This document shows positions 36,627 to 50,080 of a stretch of 64,000 nucleotides of DNA, one piece after another. This DNA is from Monosporascus cannonballus (Eukaryota; Ascomycota; Sordariomycetes; Xylariales): NCBI GenBank assembly GCA_004154925.1, contig QJNS01000050.1:303483-367482 (forward strand), written 5' to 3'. How positions within the stretch are numbered: the stretch's first letter is position 1; every line of letters begins with the position of its first letter. Both the position numbers and the translations under genes were made by a program. Under the pieces are notes generated by a model. That model was not told the origin of the DNA. It ran no database searches and saw nothing but the letters and a program-made list of their open reading frames with translations.

Positions 36627-39600
36627 TTTATTTTAATTATTTCATTATTTAATTATTATGTTTAATACGTAATCCGAAATATCGGTTTTTAATTTAACGG
36701 AGTTTTTTAAATCGTACATAATTAATACTAATTCGTTAATAATCGTATTCTTGATAATTTGAAATATTTTTTCCGTATTTGGCGTTTATTTAAATTCTTT
36801 TTTTTTTCGTAAGATTCGTTAAAAGTATAGTTATTTTACTGAAATTTCGAATGAATTTCCTGTAATAGTTGGCGAATCCAAAAAATGTTTGTACTTTTTT
36901 AACTATTGTTGGCGTCTGTCATTTTGTGATTGCAGCGATTTTTTGGGGGTTTATCTTAATATGTCCTGGGGTAATAATATGTCCCAAATATTCCACTTCC
37001 TATATATGGAATTGATTTTCTTTACGTTAATAAATAACCTTACGTTTTGTAAAACTTAAAAAACCTTATAAATATATCCCGCGTATATTTTTTCCGTTTT
37101 CGAAAAAATGAAAATATTGTCAAAATAATAAATAACGAAAATATCGAAATATTTTCGTAATACGTAATTAATTATTTGCTGGAAAGTTATTAATATGTTT
37201 GTAAATTTTATTAATATAACTAAATATTTAAATAATTTGTATTTCGTTTTAAAGGTTATTTTTTATTCGTATTTCTTTTAATCTTAATAAAAATATATTT
37301 ATTTCTGAAATCGAATATTATAAATTATTTGGTTCCGTAAAATCGGTTTTTTATTTTCGTAATTAAAGGTAATAGTATTTAATTTTTAATAATAACGTTA
37401 TTTAATTGTCGGTAATTAATTATAAGTCGCAATTTTCTATTTTTTTTAGGTACGAAAAATATCGGGTATTTTGCTGGTGATTTCGAAAGTCAAATTTATT
37501 GTTTTTGTAGCCGATTTTCCAGATATTTTTTAAAAGGGCATAATTTATTTTTATTAAGGTTGTAAATAAGGTAAAATTTTATCGAAAATCCTTTTTAAGG
37601 ATTATTTTATAATTTTATTCGTTATATCCTAATAATTTCGTATCGAATAACTTCTTAAAGAGCTATTCGTATTTATGGTATTATGGTAATATATTAATTA
37701 GATTTTTTGATTTTTTGGATTACTGTTTTTATTATTCCAGATCTTTATTTAATTATTTTAATTTCGTTTTAATAATAATAACGATATGTCGTATTTTTTT
37801 TGATGCCTGTTTTTTTTTTGTATTTTGTTCCTTTAGGTAATAAGGTATTTATCGTATCTTTATATCTGTATTTATTGTTATTATCGATCGAATATTAAGA
37901 TTTTAATTTTTGTTTTCTTATTTGCTAATAGGATGTAAGGCGAACTTTACCTAGCCAGTCCCGTTATTAATTAAGATTTTATTTTAGCATATTTATGGTA
38001 ATCCTAAGATTATATCGTAATTCCCAAGTGGAACGATATCGAAATTAACCGTTTGGTATTATTTTTAGATAAAAATCTCGAAATAATTAATTTCGTATGT
38101 AATTTTTCCGTTGTTATAAGCGAATTCCTAACTTTCGGCATTCGTCGTTATATAAGGTTTTAACTTGTATCTCCATAGCAATCTGAATTTATTAACCATA
38201 TTTGGTATAATGTAATTTCCGCCTAAAGCTCCGTAATCCACCATTACGGTATACCAGTACGTTCCGATTCGTATGTTCAAAGTAATAAAGTCGTTAACGT
38301 TTTTTATTATTACCTTTAAAGCCTTTTTTGGGAATTTTCTTTAATTTCTTTAGGTTTTGTTATTTTGCGGCTTTTTTATAAGTAATTTTTTTCTTTTAAT
38401 TTCTATTCGAATTTATCAAACCTTATTTATATTGTTTCGTTTAACGCGTTAAGTTGTTATATTTGTTGCTATTATCGACGTACTATTTTTTTAAGCCGTA
38501 TTAATTATTCTTGGTTTTTTTGCAATTCTTTTTCTTATCGAATAAATTGTTTTTTTATATTTGCGATTATATCTTATTATGCGTCGTTTTGGTTATTGTT
38601 CTAAAGATTTTCTGTAAATTAATATTTTTTTTCTTTAATAACTTTTTTTAAGGATCCGTAATAAATGTTAATTGAAAATGGAAATCCGTAATAGCTTTTT
38701 GACAATGCTTTTTTATTATACGTTAAATTAATTCTTTTTCCGTTTAATAATTATACCATTTATAATAACAAAAAGGGTTTTTTTACGGGCATTACTTTTT
38801 TTAGGCTAACTTTTTATTTCGGCCAATTGCTGGATATTTTCTGGGGTTATAGTTCGAAATTATTAATACCATTACTTATTATTTTTATTATACCCGGTAC
38901 GGTTTGGAAAATTAAATCCTTCGTAATATATACGAGTAATTCGTATATAAATATATTGTTTTTATTTTTTATGATCGGGGTATTTTCGTCGTCGACAATA
39001 TATAGCGTATATTTTGCCATATCGATTAAGGGTTCCGGGGTAAATTTCTTTTATCCAATTTTGGTATTTGCGTAATTATCTTTATAATGCTTTTTGTTAT
39101 GTTTACGATATTTGTTAAGCCAGCTTTCTGGTTTTTCGTATTTTTCGTCGAATTTCTTATCGTAATAATCCTTATTGAACCTTTTGCTTAAGGCCTAATA
39201 CGTATTTAGCTTGGATTATGTTAATAGTTTTATTATTATTTCCTTAATTATTCTTAAATTACCTTTCCGGTATAAAGGTTTAATTATCTTATTATGGCTT
39301 TTTGGGTTTCTTATATTTATAAGCTTTATATCCCGTTTTGCCATAATTAAAGTATTTAATTTGGTTTAAATTTTATTTGTGGGTAACGCCGAGTTCCATA
39401 GGTCCTAACGCCGTTTCGTAAGAAATAAAAAGTACGTTTTATTTTTTTCCCCTGGTTAAATTTGTTATATCTTAAACGTAAAGCATATTATTTTTTTCCT
39501 GTTTTTTTTTCAAATTGTCAATTATTAATCTTAATTATCTTTATAATATACCGATTTAAAGTAATTAATTATTTAATCCGAATAATTTTATTTTTCATAT

Positions 39601-40178
39601 CGGCTTTATCGTCTTTTTATCCGGTTTTAATTGCAAAATTTTTGAAAATTATAGCATATTTGGACGCGGATTTTTTTTGTTAAAGTTATAGGAATTATTA
39701 GGCCGCGGATTATTTTTTATCCGGATTACCGAAATTATCGTACATTTTGTTTTCGAAATTGGTATAAATTAAAAAAATCTTATTAGTAAAATTCTTTTTA
39801 TTTGTTTTTTTTATTTTTAAGAAATTTTTCATAATAAACTTAAATTAATTAACTGCATTTTTTATTAAGTATCTTTTTATTATTAAAACTATATCCGCTA
39901 AATTATTAAGATTTAAAAAGCGAAAATAAATTCGTACTTAAATTAAGAAGGTCTAAAGGTTATTTTTTTTATTATAAGGTTCTGATTTTTTCGGCTTTAT
40001 GCGAACGAAAAAAAGGTTAGGCAGGTGGCGTAACTTTACGTTATCGAACTTTTTTTTCTAATTTCCGAATTCGAGCCTAAAATTGCTAAATAGGGGTTTT
40101 CTAAGCGTTAATCGACATTTTAACAATATTAAGTATTATTCAGAATTTAACGATATTACTGAACAAAAACTTATAACG

Positions 40179-40565
40179 TATAACGAATTATAAGATTTAA
40201 CCAATTATTAAACCTTAAGTCGACGGGTTTATATTAATAGAAATATCGTAAAAATCTAAGCAATAAATATAATAATCGTATTACGTTTCGTAATGCCAAG
40301 GATACCTTAGGTAATAATGTTATATTACAAATTAAAGTTATTTAATTTATAAAATTAATAAACGTATATATCCTTTTTTTTAGCTAAATTATTACCAGTA
40401 AGTTAGTAATCCGGCTTACTGGCTTACTACCAATAAGTTAGTGATCCGGCTCATTAGCTCACCACCAGTAAGTTAGTGATCTATTACGTAACCTGATCCA
40501 CATAGTTTTCTTAGCCTTCTCCGTTGCGACCGTTCCTGGAGGCCGTAGCTTGTTAGGTCGTAACA
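40179..40565 (-). repeat. Element D LTR, right (387 bp, three 34-bp units)
   Basis: Runs TATAACGAATTATAAG (RIPped start) to GTCGTAACA. It holds one more 34-bp CCAGTAAGTTAGTGATC-type unit than the left LTR, which exactly explains the 34-bp length difference. Confidence 0.88.
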
Positions 40566-43500
40566 CAATTCGGATATTATTTGGTATATTTTCGAATATC
40601 GTTCATTATATTTTCCTAATACAAATTTCTGGTTATTAATTTTAACGTACGGATATATCTTAAATATCTTACTCTTAAATTATTATGGTACTAATTAATC
40701 AATTATTTTCGTAAAACTTCTTATAATGGAATTACGAAATTATTTTAATAATTTAAACCCTTATTTAATTCCAAGAAATATCCTGTTGTTTTATTCCGGC
40801 TTAATATTTAATTATCCGTATTAATTTCATAATATTTAAATCTGTAGTTTATAACTTTCGAACCTAATCGTAAAACTGGTAAAAGTTTTCAGCTATAATA
40901 TTATTTCGTTTTTGGTCAATTCTTTTGGCTAAAAAATATAAAACGTATTAATTATAAATAATAACCTTAATATTAATTTTATCTTTTTAAAATTTCTCAA
41001 AATTTAATCATAATACGGTCGTAACTTACAGTTATTATTATTTAACTGCTAATCGTATTATTATTATATTTTACGTTTATATTATTATTCGTAAGCAATA
41101 AATTCGATAAATATTTAATCTTTACTTTTTTATCGAAAATCGCTTACAATCGTATAACAAAGGTTTTTCGTTTTGTTATGCGGATATTAATTACTTAAAT
41201 TTCTGCCATTTAAAATATCTTTTGGAATTTTATAACGAACGAATTTTGCGTTATTTTTATAAGGCCTTTTACTCCCTTATAATATTCTAAATCGCGCTAT
41301 ATGTTTACGACCGTTTTCTGTACGTTTTTCGGCATATTATTCGTAAATTCGAATTTCTTAAATAACGTAAAAATTACGTTTCTATACGCGATTTCTCTTA
41401 ATATATAATCCGGGCGTCTAAATAATTTATCCGCCGGATTAATAACGCCTAATCAATATTAGATTTTAAAATCAAATTACGCAAAATAAGAAACTTGTTA
41501 AATTAACTTCTTTTTAAGATTACGCGTTAACGCTTTTATTATGTTTTTTAACACCATATAATCGATAAGTATTAAGAATTCTTTTTTTGTATTTTTAAAA
41601 TATTACTACTGATATTCCAAACTTTTTATAATTGCCAATACTTCTTCTTATTTTATAATTTACTGTTTTTCAGTTGGACTTAATTTTCGCAACTAATATA
41701 TAACTAGATATTATTATTTTCCGTATTTTTATAAAAATATTTTTAAAATGACTTTTATCGAAATATTTATTTTAACTTTGATATTTTTGGTATTATTTTA
41801 ATATCGAAAAATAATCGCCGACTAAAAGGCATTTTTTAAGCTTTAAAACGCCTTTTTAGCTTTTTCGAGCTACCGGAATTCTGTTATTTTATTTTTGCCT
41901 TATGCCATTTTTAAAAACCTAGTAATAAGTTCGATAATACGCAAATAATAAACGATAAATTTCCGATAAAAATTCGCAAATCTTAAAAATATTTAAATAT
42001 TATAAATTAATTCTGGTTTTAATTATATTTCGATAATATCAACTCGTCGGCTGTCTATTTCCAAATCGTCGGTATTAATTATAAATCCTAAAAAATTTAT
42101 TTTTTTAAAAGAAAATCGTATTTAAACGTTTTAATAAACAGTTAATATTATAATAACTGTTCGTAAATTAACTAAAGATATTTTGCATACGTTTTTTCGT
42201 TATTTAAATAAATAATTATATTATTTAAATATATTACGTATATATAGTTAATTAATTTAGCTAATATCTTATATATATAGCTCTAAAACGTGATTAACGC
42301 ATTAATAAAGCTAAATAATATAACTGTATATTTAAACTGTTCTTATTACGTTTAAAAAACGTTTTTTTTACTAGTGGCTTTTTTTTATCCTAATATAATA
42401 ATAAATATTTTTAAAATTAATTTTCGAAAATATTTTAGCTAACCTTAAGCGATTTATCACTTTTGAAATTTAAGATAAAAAGTACTAGTTTTTTATCGTT
42501 ATCCGATTTAACCCTTTATAATCGACGCATAATTAAAGATTACCGTCTTTTTTAAATACGAATAATATTGCTATTTTTACGTCCGCTTTTAAATAGCGTA
42601 TCTAATATGCTTTTAGATTTTTTCGGATATATTTTTCGAATATTCTTTCTTTAAGCTTTCAAAATAAAGTAAATTAAGTTAAATAAGTACGTTTTCTCTA
42701 AAATCAGATTTATGATATAATTTGCCTCTAGTACTTAAGGTATATTTTCGCTATTTTTTCGGAATATATTTGCCAGAAATTCTTTAAGTATATAAAGAGG
42801 TTAGTTATCCCTTGTTTCTGTTATTTCCCGAATTTCGAGATATTTCGCTTTTCGGCTAAGTTTATTAAATTAACGGTATCAACTTGCTTATCGAAAAATG
42901 CTAAATTTACGATTTTCTATTCGTCGACCTTTTATAATAATTTATATAACTATTAACATATGGCTATATTTAATAAAACGCTTAACCTACTTATTTCTGA
43001 TTTAAATAAAAAGACATCGAACGTTTCCGGTTACGATATATTACAAAGTAAATTTATTTATACTTTCGTTCGTTTTCGTTATTATTTATTATATTAACAG
43101 GAATTTCATAAGCTTTATAATGTTTAATATATGCGTTATTAATACCGATAAAGTTCGGAATATTTACGGAAATTAAATAAAGGTTAAGTTTTTTCGTTAA
43201 TTTTCTGCTTATAATATTTATCTGTACTTCGATATCTATATTTATTTATATTGCTATATTTTTCGTACTTTTTTAATAAGTATTTTTTTTCTAAAAGGCG
43301 GCTTTGTTCCGATCGTTCTGCAGTTATTAGCCGAAATAGACTAGACGTATACGCTTATTACGGCTCCTTTTTTAGGTTTACGTCCAGGGACTAATCTGAT
43401 TTATCGTTATATATTATAACGTTTTATACGGTTTTCGGAGGTCGGTTTTCGTATTGCCGAGAGAGTAAGGTTTTTGTATCCTTTTTAGGTTTGCAATTTA

Positions 43501-44758
43501 TGCTTTTATAACCTGGCTTTTTATAATTATAATATTTAAATAAGCGCTTATAAAAATTAAGGGTACTAAGTTATACGGATTTGCTTTAATCGGAATTAAA
43601 TCGGAAATTATTTGTTTTTCACATATAAGATTATTTACGGTTCCTATTACTTTTACGCGGCGCCTTTAATTTATTCTAAGGATCTCTTTTCTCGAAAACT
43701 TTAAAATAAAATCGTTTATCCTTATCAATACGTCTAACGGAAAATAATTAGTTTTCTTTTACCTTTTTTAAGCATTTTAATAATATTTTACCTTATTTGT
43801 TAGATTATTAATTCGTTTTAATTTAACGTTTTTTTCTTAGTATAACAATTTTCATCTTGGTATTAATTTATAAAAATAATTAAAAATAAAACGTTTACAA
43901 GCTTTATTTTATAAACTAGGAACTTTTATTTAACGTACAAGTTAAACGACGATTAATCGAATTGCTATTATAATTCTATAAATTTTTCTCTATATTCTTT
44001 ATCGAAAAGATTAAGATTTGCGTAACCTTTTTTAATAAAAATCTATAAATCTTTTATTTTTAATTTTATTTTTTAATTAAAATAATTAAGCGTAATGCGG
44101 TATAATCGCTAAACCTTCGTAATAAAAACGTTTATGTGGTCTATAACCTATTAAATATAAATTAAAGTATTTTGCCCTGGTTTTTCGACGTAAATTTTTT
44201 TTAATAACTTTTATTTAATTTTCTTTTTCTTTAATCGACGTACGTTCGAAAAGTTTCAAGCAATTATAATGCGATATTTGTTTATTACCTTTAGACTTTT
44301 ACGACGATATCGTAATTGACTTATAAAATTTTGTTTTTTTAATTTATATTATTATATATTATTCGGCCAGTTATCGGAATAATTTCGAATAATATTCGTT
44401 TTGTTAACGGATAATTTCTAAAATCTGAGTATTAATAAAAAGTCTAACCTTTTTTTTATTTTGAATTCTCAAACTTAATCGTTTTATTACGTCCGTTGTT
44501 TAATCGTTTAACAAACGGTTATCGAAATATATCCTTATTATATATGTAAGGTAATTCGGAATCTCGGAGATTATAAATTTTTGCCCGTTAAAGTTTATGA
44601 TAAACTTTTTCGCTTATTTCCGTATCGTAATCGATCGTTCGTTAATTGGGTTCCGATCGGCGGTTTTTTCGACTGGTAACCTAGGTTCGTTTTACAGTTA
44701 CCAAACTTTACTTCTGATAATTATCGCGTTATTTTTCTTAATAAAAATAAAAAAGAAT

Positions 44759-44965
44759 TATAAAATAATAAATAGCTATAAGCTAGGGTAAGGTAATTTT
44801 CGACCAGTTATAAAACAGATTTTAAAAAATAAATGTATTAGGTTATTTCCATCTGGCGTTTCTTATTAATTGCTAAATAATAGATTTATATTAGTAAGTG
44901 AGTTGGTAGCTAATTAGTGGCTGGTCGGCTACCAGCCTTATCCTTTTACGAGCTCTATTTTCACA
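44759..44965 (-). repeat. Element B 5' LTR
   Basis: Retains GC-rich motifs (GGCTGGTCGGCTACCAGCC, about 44920-44938), unlike the 3' LTR. Outer end TTTTCACA, that is TGTGAAAA on the - strand. Confidence 0.85.
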
Positions 44966-44970
44966 ATCGT

Positions 44971-47900
44971 AATTTTGTTATAAAAAAGCGATATTTATAT
45001 TAATAAGCCGTATAATTTCTAAATTATCGTATTATATACTTAAAAGTTTCGTTTTTAAAAAAACCGTTTAACTTTATAATTTATTGAGAAAATAAAAAGA
45101 GTTTATTTTAATAATTTACGTATAAAACAATAATGCCTTTTCGATTATAAAATTAATTATTATATTTTATTTAATTTTTTTCATTCTAATACTTTTCCGA
45201 ATAACTATATAATGCATATTTATTTATTTAAAATAATAATAGAATTTTAAAAAATAAGTCGATTTAAATATTTATTACATTTTCGCCGCTATAAAACAAA
45301 ACTTATGTTTTAATTTTAATTAAATATAATATTATTTGATTGGTCGTTCCGTGATACGGAATATTAGTACTTAAATAAAAAATCGTATTAATCGAAATAT
45401 AATAAAAAAATACATTAGATTAAATATAAACAGTTATATATCATATCGATTTTATTTTATTTTTAAATATTTATTAATTAAATTCGGTTAAGTAAAATGG
45501 AAGGTAAATAATAACTTAATAATAATTATCGAAATATTTTTAAAAAATTATTTAAACGTGTTTTAGAAATAAGGTTAATTAATCTATTTATAAAATTAAA
45601 TTAAAATAACCAGGTTTTCTGTTTAATACGGTTTTTGATTATTTCGATATTCAAAAATTGTTAAAACGTTTTACATCATATAAAAATATATTGTTTTTTA
45701 ATTTGCTAAATTATATAGTTAACGAAATGTTAATTTTTTTACGGTACGTAATATTAATATTATTAATATTTAAAAAATGTCTTTTAACAAAAAAAATAAG
45801 ATTTATAAAAAAAACGGAATTAAATTGTATATTTTTCAATATATTAGTAAACTCTTTTTATTATAATAACAATAATTTCTTTATATTATATAATATTGCT
45901 TTAATTTATAATATTATATTATTAAAGAACTATTCTAAGAATATTTATATATATATATATATTATAAAGAAAATTCGTATTAACGAAAATATTAACAATA
46001 TTATATTACTTAAGTTTTATATCAAATTCAGTTATAATAACGATTACAATTCGAAGGTTTTGTTTAGTAACTATAAATATATATATAACGTTATATATAT
46101 ATTTTAATTATTAATTATAATATATTATAAATTATTTTTTAATTAGCCGCTCTTATTCACTTTTATAAATATATATTTATATATATTTTAAGATTGATTT
46201 GCTTTTATTAGAAAATTAATTAATAATTTGTCGAAATTATACATTTTTTTTAATTTTATAAAGAAACTTTTCTAATTTTAAACAACTTTTACCTTAACGA
46301 ATATATATTTTGTTTTTTATAGCTTTATAGGAATACATATAAATTGCGTTTATATAATCGGTTTTATAATATATCTTTTTTTCATATATTATTAAATTGC
46401 AAGCCTTTAATTAAAGCAATACGTATTTCTATTTATTGACTTTTTTATATCTCCGTAATTTATCGACTAATTATTAATCGTATTAATAAAATAGGTTTTA
46501 CGTTTTATGTTAAATACGATTTTTTATATTTTATATTCTTATCGAACATTATTCTTTTAATATAAAATGTACGGTAAACTTTTTAACCGTAAAATGCTTT
46601 CATTTTTACCGTTATTTTAAGTTAAACAATATAATAAAAATCTAAAGTTACCTTTATTCTTTTCATTAACGTAATAATCCTAATAATTATTACAATAAAC
46701 GTTAAAAAATAACTTAAAAATAAAAATAATTCGAATATAACAATTATATAAAACTAACTAATTTTTTATAATGAGGCTTATTTTTATTCATTTTATACGT
46801 TTTTTATAATACTATTATTTTATTTTAAAATTTCGTGTTTAAATAGTAATTAAATTATTTCACTAAAGCTTATATTTATATATATATATATATTTAAAAA
46901 AATTAAACTGAATTGAATATAAATACATATTAAGAAATACAAAATAATTTATTTTTATTAATATGCAAAAAATTAGTTTTTAATTGTTAATATTTCTAGA
47001 AAAAACAGGTTTTTCCTTGAATTATACGTTTCGAATAATGATAACTTTATTTGTTAAAAGTTTTAAAAATTCATAAATATTTATTAATTAATAATCAAGG
47101 AAATAACTAATTTAAAATTTAAAATTTAATTTGTACAAAAATCATTTTAATATAGAACGGTTTCTGTTATAATATAAATTGTATAACTATAAATATACAA
47201 ATAACTTTATTAAAGTTTATAATTAAGTATTATTATTCTTTTTATATATTTAGTAAGCACAATAAATTTTATCTTGAATTTGTTCAAATAAAGCATATTT
47301 AAGTATTTAATTATATAAATATATTATCGTTTTAAAAAATTTATACAATTAGAAATAAAGATACTTTAATATTATTTCGTAATATAATGGCTTTTTCTTC
47401 AAATATACCATTTAAATACTTTATATTTTTATTTGATATATAAATATAAAATGTTGAAAGCTTCAATTTAATCTTAAAAAATAATTATAATAAGTTTTAC
47501 AATAAATAACGTTTTCTAGATTTCGTTATTATATTTAATTACTTATAAAAATCTTCTATTTTAATTTTTAAGAACGTTTAAAATATATCGAAATTTATTA
47601 ATCAAAATATTTTGTTTGCGATTTTGGAACTAAATACCTTAAATATATCTTAAATATTTATCTATTACGAATATTACACATTTATATGTTTTTTAAATTT
47701 TCTTTAAAGTTTGTATAATTAATAACTAATTTTTGGCCTAATCGAAAAAATTCCTCCTTTTGATATACTGTATATTTATCTTTCAACGTTTATTTTGTTG
47801 TAAACCTAGTATTTAATCGTTATAAGGCGTTGGAATCGTACTCCTTTTGCATAAAATAAAATTTAAGTAATTATTTTAAGGATTAAATAATTTAAATATA

Positions 47901-48891
47901 ACTATTATCTAATTTTACTACTAATATAAGATAATTTAGTAATTATTACGTTAACGTTTTATTCATAAGTTTGAAATGTTATATTAAAAATTATTATATT
48001 AATATTTTAAATAACATATTAATTAAACTCATATATTAATACAAGAATAACCTAATTATATTTATTTTATATATAATTAATAATTATTTTATTACTTTGT
48101 TCAAATTGTTCTCAGAATTATCAAAGTAATATTAATTTATATATAAAATTTTTATAATGCGATATATTGTATCAACGTAATATTCTTATACCCTTAAGAT
48201 TTGAAAGTAATGTACATATTTTTCTGAAATTGTTCATTAAAACGAAAATCTTATTTATATGTTTTGTCGTTTTATATAGTAAATTTATAATTAAGAAATT
48301 TATTAATTACCTTAAATATATAGATCGTCTATTTTAAATTTAGAATAGAAAATTCCTTAAAGAATAAAACGAAATATTTATTATGCCGCGTACGTAATTA
48401 ATTTAAAAAATACGTTAATATTTAGTTTAATTTTTGAAAAGGGCATTTTATTTTTCGTGTAATTAATTTCTTAAATTTTTCGACAGCCGGTTAATTGTCG
48501 TTTTTAAGAACTAATTAAATATTGTTTTATTTTTTATATTAATAAGTACAATTTCGTTAAAACTTGAATTTTCTAGGGCTTTATTAAAAAATATATATAA
48601 TAATATTATCATAATCCGTAATAAAGATATATATAAACTTTATAACGGATATATTAAGTATCTCATTTATTACGTTTTGCTAATTACTGTTCTAATTCGA
48701 CTATAAACTGTTATAATTGGTTTATATTAAGTTTTGTTTTAATTTTTTATCTTGTATTAACCGGTTAGTAAATTAAGCTTTTTTTTAATTGAAATTATTT
48801 TAATTAATAAATTCTGTAAAAGCTTTAAAAAATCGGAAATATTATTTTAAGATTTTTTAATAGTCATTAATAAGTTATATTTCAGTAATCT
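44971..48891. other. Unassigned A+T-rich block (3.9 kb)
   Basis: Strongly A+T-rich with RIP-like texture and AT-dinucleotide runs (for example near 45946-45963 and 46877-46893). The longest frame, 149 codons at 45658-46107, is almost entirely Ile/Asn/Lys/Tyr/Phe/Leu and shows no motif. I found no LTR, TIR or polymerase signature. Probably an older, fully decayed repeat. Confidence 0.5.
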
Positions 48892-49013
48892 TATTACGAC
48901 ACGAGAACAAGGGCGTAGCTATCATACCACTAAAAGTGGAACGTTATTTGCTCGAGCATTGACCGTCTTGTGCTGCTCTATATATCTACGAGATGTCACT
49001 TAGTACCGTGATA
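48892..49013 (+). repeat. 122-bp direct repeat, copy 1
   Basis: TATTACGACACGAG...TACCGTGATA. It shares ACGAGAACAAGGGCGTAGCT and AAAAGTGGAACGTTATT with copy 2. TG/CA-like ends fit an LTR whose start was RIPped from TG to TA. Confidence 0.7.
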
Positions 49014-49241
49014 GTAGGTTCTTCTTTAAATTGTATCGTCTCGATATGATCAAAGTTAAGGGCCTTTTACTGAAAATCGCTTAGCCGTTCGGCAATTTTC
49101 GAATTATGCGTTAATTTAAGCTCTATGTTCAAGGTAACTGCGCTAAATAAAAGTCCGCCCCGTACGCACCTCTTACATACTGGGTAAATTAGCTGCTCAG
49201 TCCAGAAATCGAACGTACAACCTATGGAAAAGCTGATAAAC
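49014..49241 (+). other. 228-bp normal-GC spacer between the 122-bp repeats
   Basis: No coding potential. The reverse complement of 49208-49221 reads GTTCGATTTCTGGA, loosely like a tRNA B-box. Could be the interior of a TRIM-like element; primer-binding and polypurine sites were not convincing. Confidence 0.4.
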
Positions 49242-49363
49242 TGTTACGGTACGAGAACAAGGGCGTAGCTATCGCATTATTAAAAGTGGAACGTTATTAG
49301 TTCAAACACTAACAGTCTTGTTCTGCCCTATATATCTACGAAGTGTTACTTAGTACTGAAACA
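49242..49363 (+). repeat. 122-bp direct repeat, copy 2
   Basis: TGTTACGGTACGAG...TACTGAAACA, the same length as copy 1 and in the same direction. No TSD could be found around either copy or around the pair (AATCT versus CAAAG). Confidence 0.7.
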
Positions 49364-50080
49364 CAAAGTTCGCATAATTTATTATTAATTTTAATATTGA
49401 TTATAGTATATTATATCAAAATAATGCGTTTTAATAATTTAATAATTTAACTTTAACGCTATATTTTAATTTTTTTTTAAAAACTATACCGATTAAATTA
49501 TTATTTTTGTTATATATTTATTTTATTTTGAATATGAAGTTTTTTAAAAAAAAAAATTTATATATTTCGAGATAAAAATTTTATTACAACTGTAAAAGTT
49601 TTTATATTATAGTTTATTTTTAATGCGGGTTTTTTAAATTAATCGTATATATTTTTCGAAATTTATATAATAACAAACCTTAATAATCTTTTTCTACTAG
49701 ACTTTAACATTTTTTAAATAATTTGTTATTATTTGCTTAAATTAATTTAAAGTATTTTTTGTATAAAAATTATTATAACGAAAATTTTATTTACAAGCCG
49801 AGTTGAATTTTCAAAACGGAAATATATTTGTATCTAGATAAAAAACTTTAAATGTTTTTGTTTATTATAAGATTACGACTTTTCAGCTTTGAATCTTAAT
49901 ATAATAATATAAATTAAAATAGTCGTTACTTAATTTATATATTATTAAATTTATTTTTTGAAATTGTTTAACTCCAATTTAGAGGTGAATAATAATAAAT
50001 AATTAAATATCAGTTAATATCTTAACTTAAAAAAGTATTTTCTAAATTTTAACGTTATTATTAAATAAAAACTTGCAATT
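49364..50080. other. A+T-rich block
   Basis: RIP-like sequence with no recognisable element or gene. It ends in CAATT (50076-50080), the left TSD of the following LTR. Confidence 0.5.

Larger units (their letters stand above)
33914..40565 (-). mobile_element. Element D: 6.65-kb Ty3/Gypsy retrotransposon nested in B
   Basis: Left LTR 33914-34266 (353 bp) and right LTR 40179-40565 (387 bp), with the exact TSD CAATT (33909-33913 and 40566-40570). Coding is on the - strand: a purine tract lies next to the left LTR in reverse (GGGAAAAAGGAAATCG, 34268-34283). In order of translation I read a damaged CCHC zinc knuckle (FNYGKTGYKAYKYK, about 39300-39350) and RT at about 36850-37250 (FKYLV, ITFQQIIN, a YFDN box, [32 protein letters not shown]). 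RNase H follows at 36423-36626 (ELNYGIPNKEFIAII, VYTDYQNFTRF), then integrase near 35820-35880 (VIVDRFTKF). The Cys-to-Tyr and His-to-Tyr changes in the knuckle and TGG-to-TGA changes are RIP-type. No frame is intact. Confidence 0.92.
31042..44965 (-). mobile_element. Element B: Ty3/Gypsy LTR retrotransposon, sister of A, split by element D
   Basis: LTRs 31042-31248 and 44759-44965 (207 bp) are in reverse orientation to those of A. The TSD ATCGT is exact (31037-31041 and 44966-44970). The region just inside the right LTR (about 44560-44758), read in reverse, matches 17110-17330 of element A, including a shared AAAACCGCCGATCGGAACCC. Reverse-strand remnants are RT (KKDGNL and CVDYKGLN at about 42490-42560) and integrase around 33590-33840. 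Excluding D and its TSD, B is 7,267 bp. A and B are thus two copies of one family placed tail to tail. All coding is destroyed by RIP. Confidence 0.9.

Noticed and set aside
45658..46107. 149-codon open frame in the A+T-rich block
   Set aside because: Composition is almost only Ile, Asn, Lys, Tyr, Phe and Leu with no motif; long stop-free runs arise by chance only modestly here, but nothing supports a gene.
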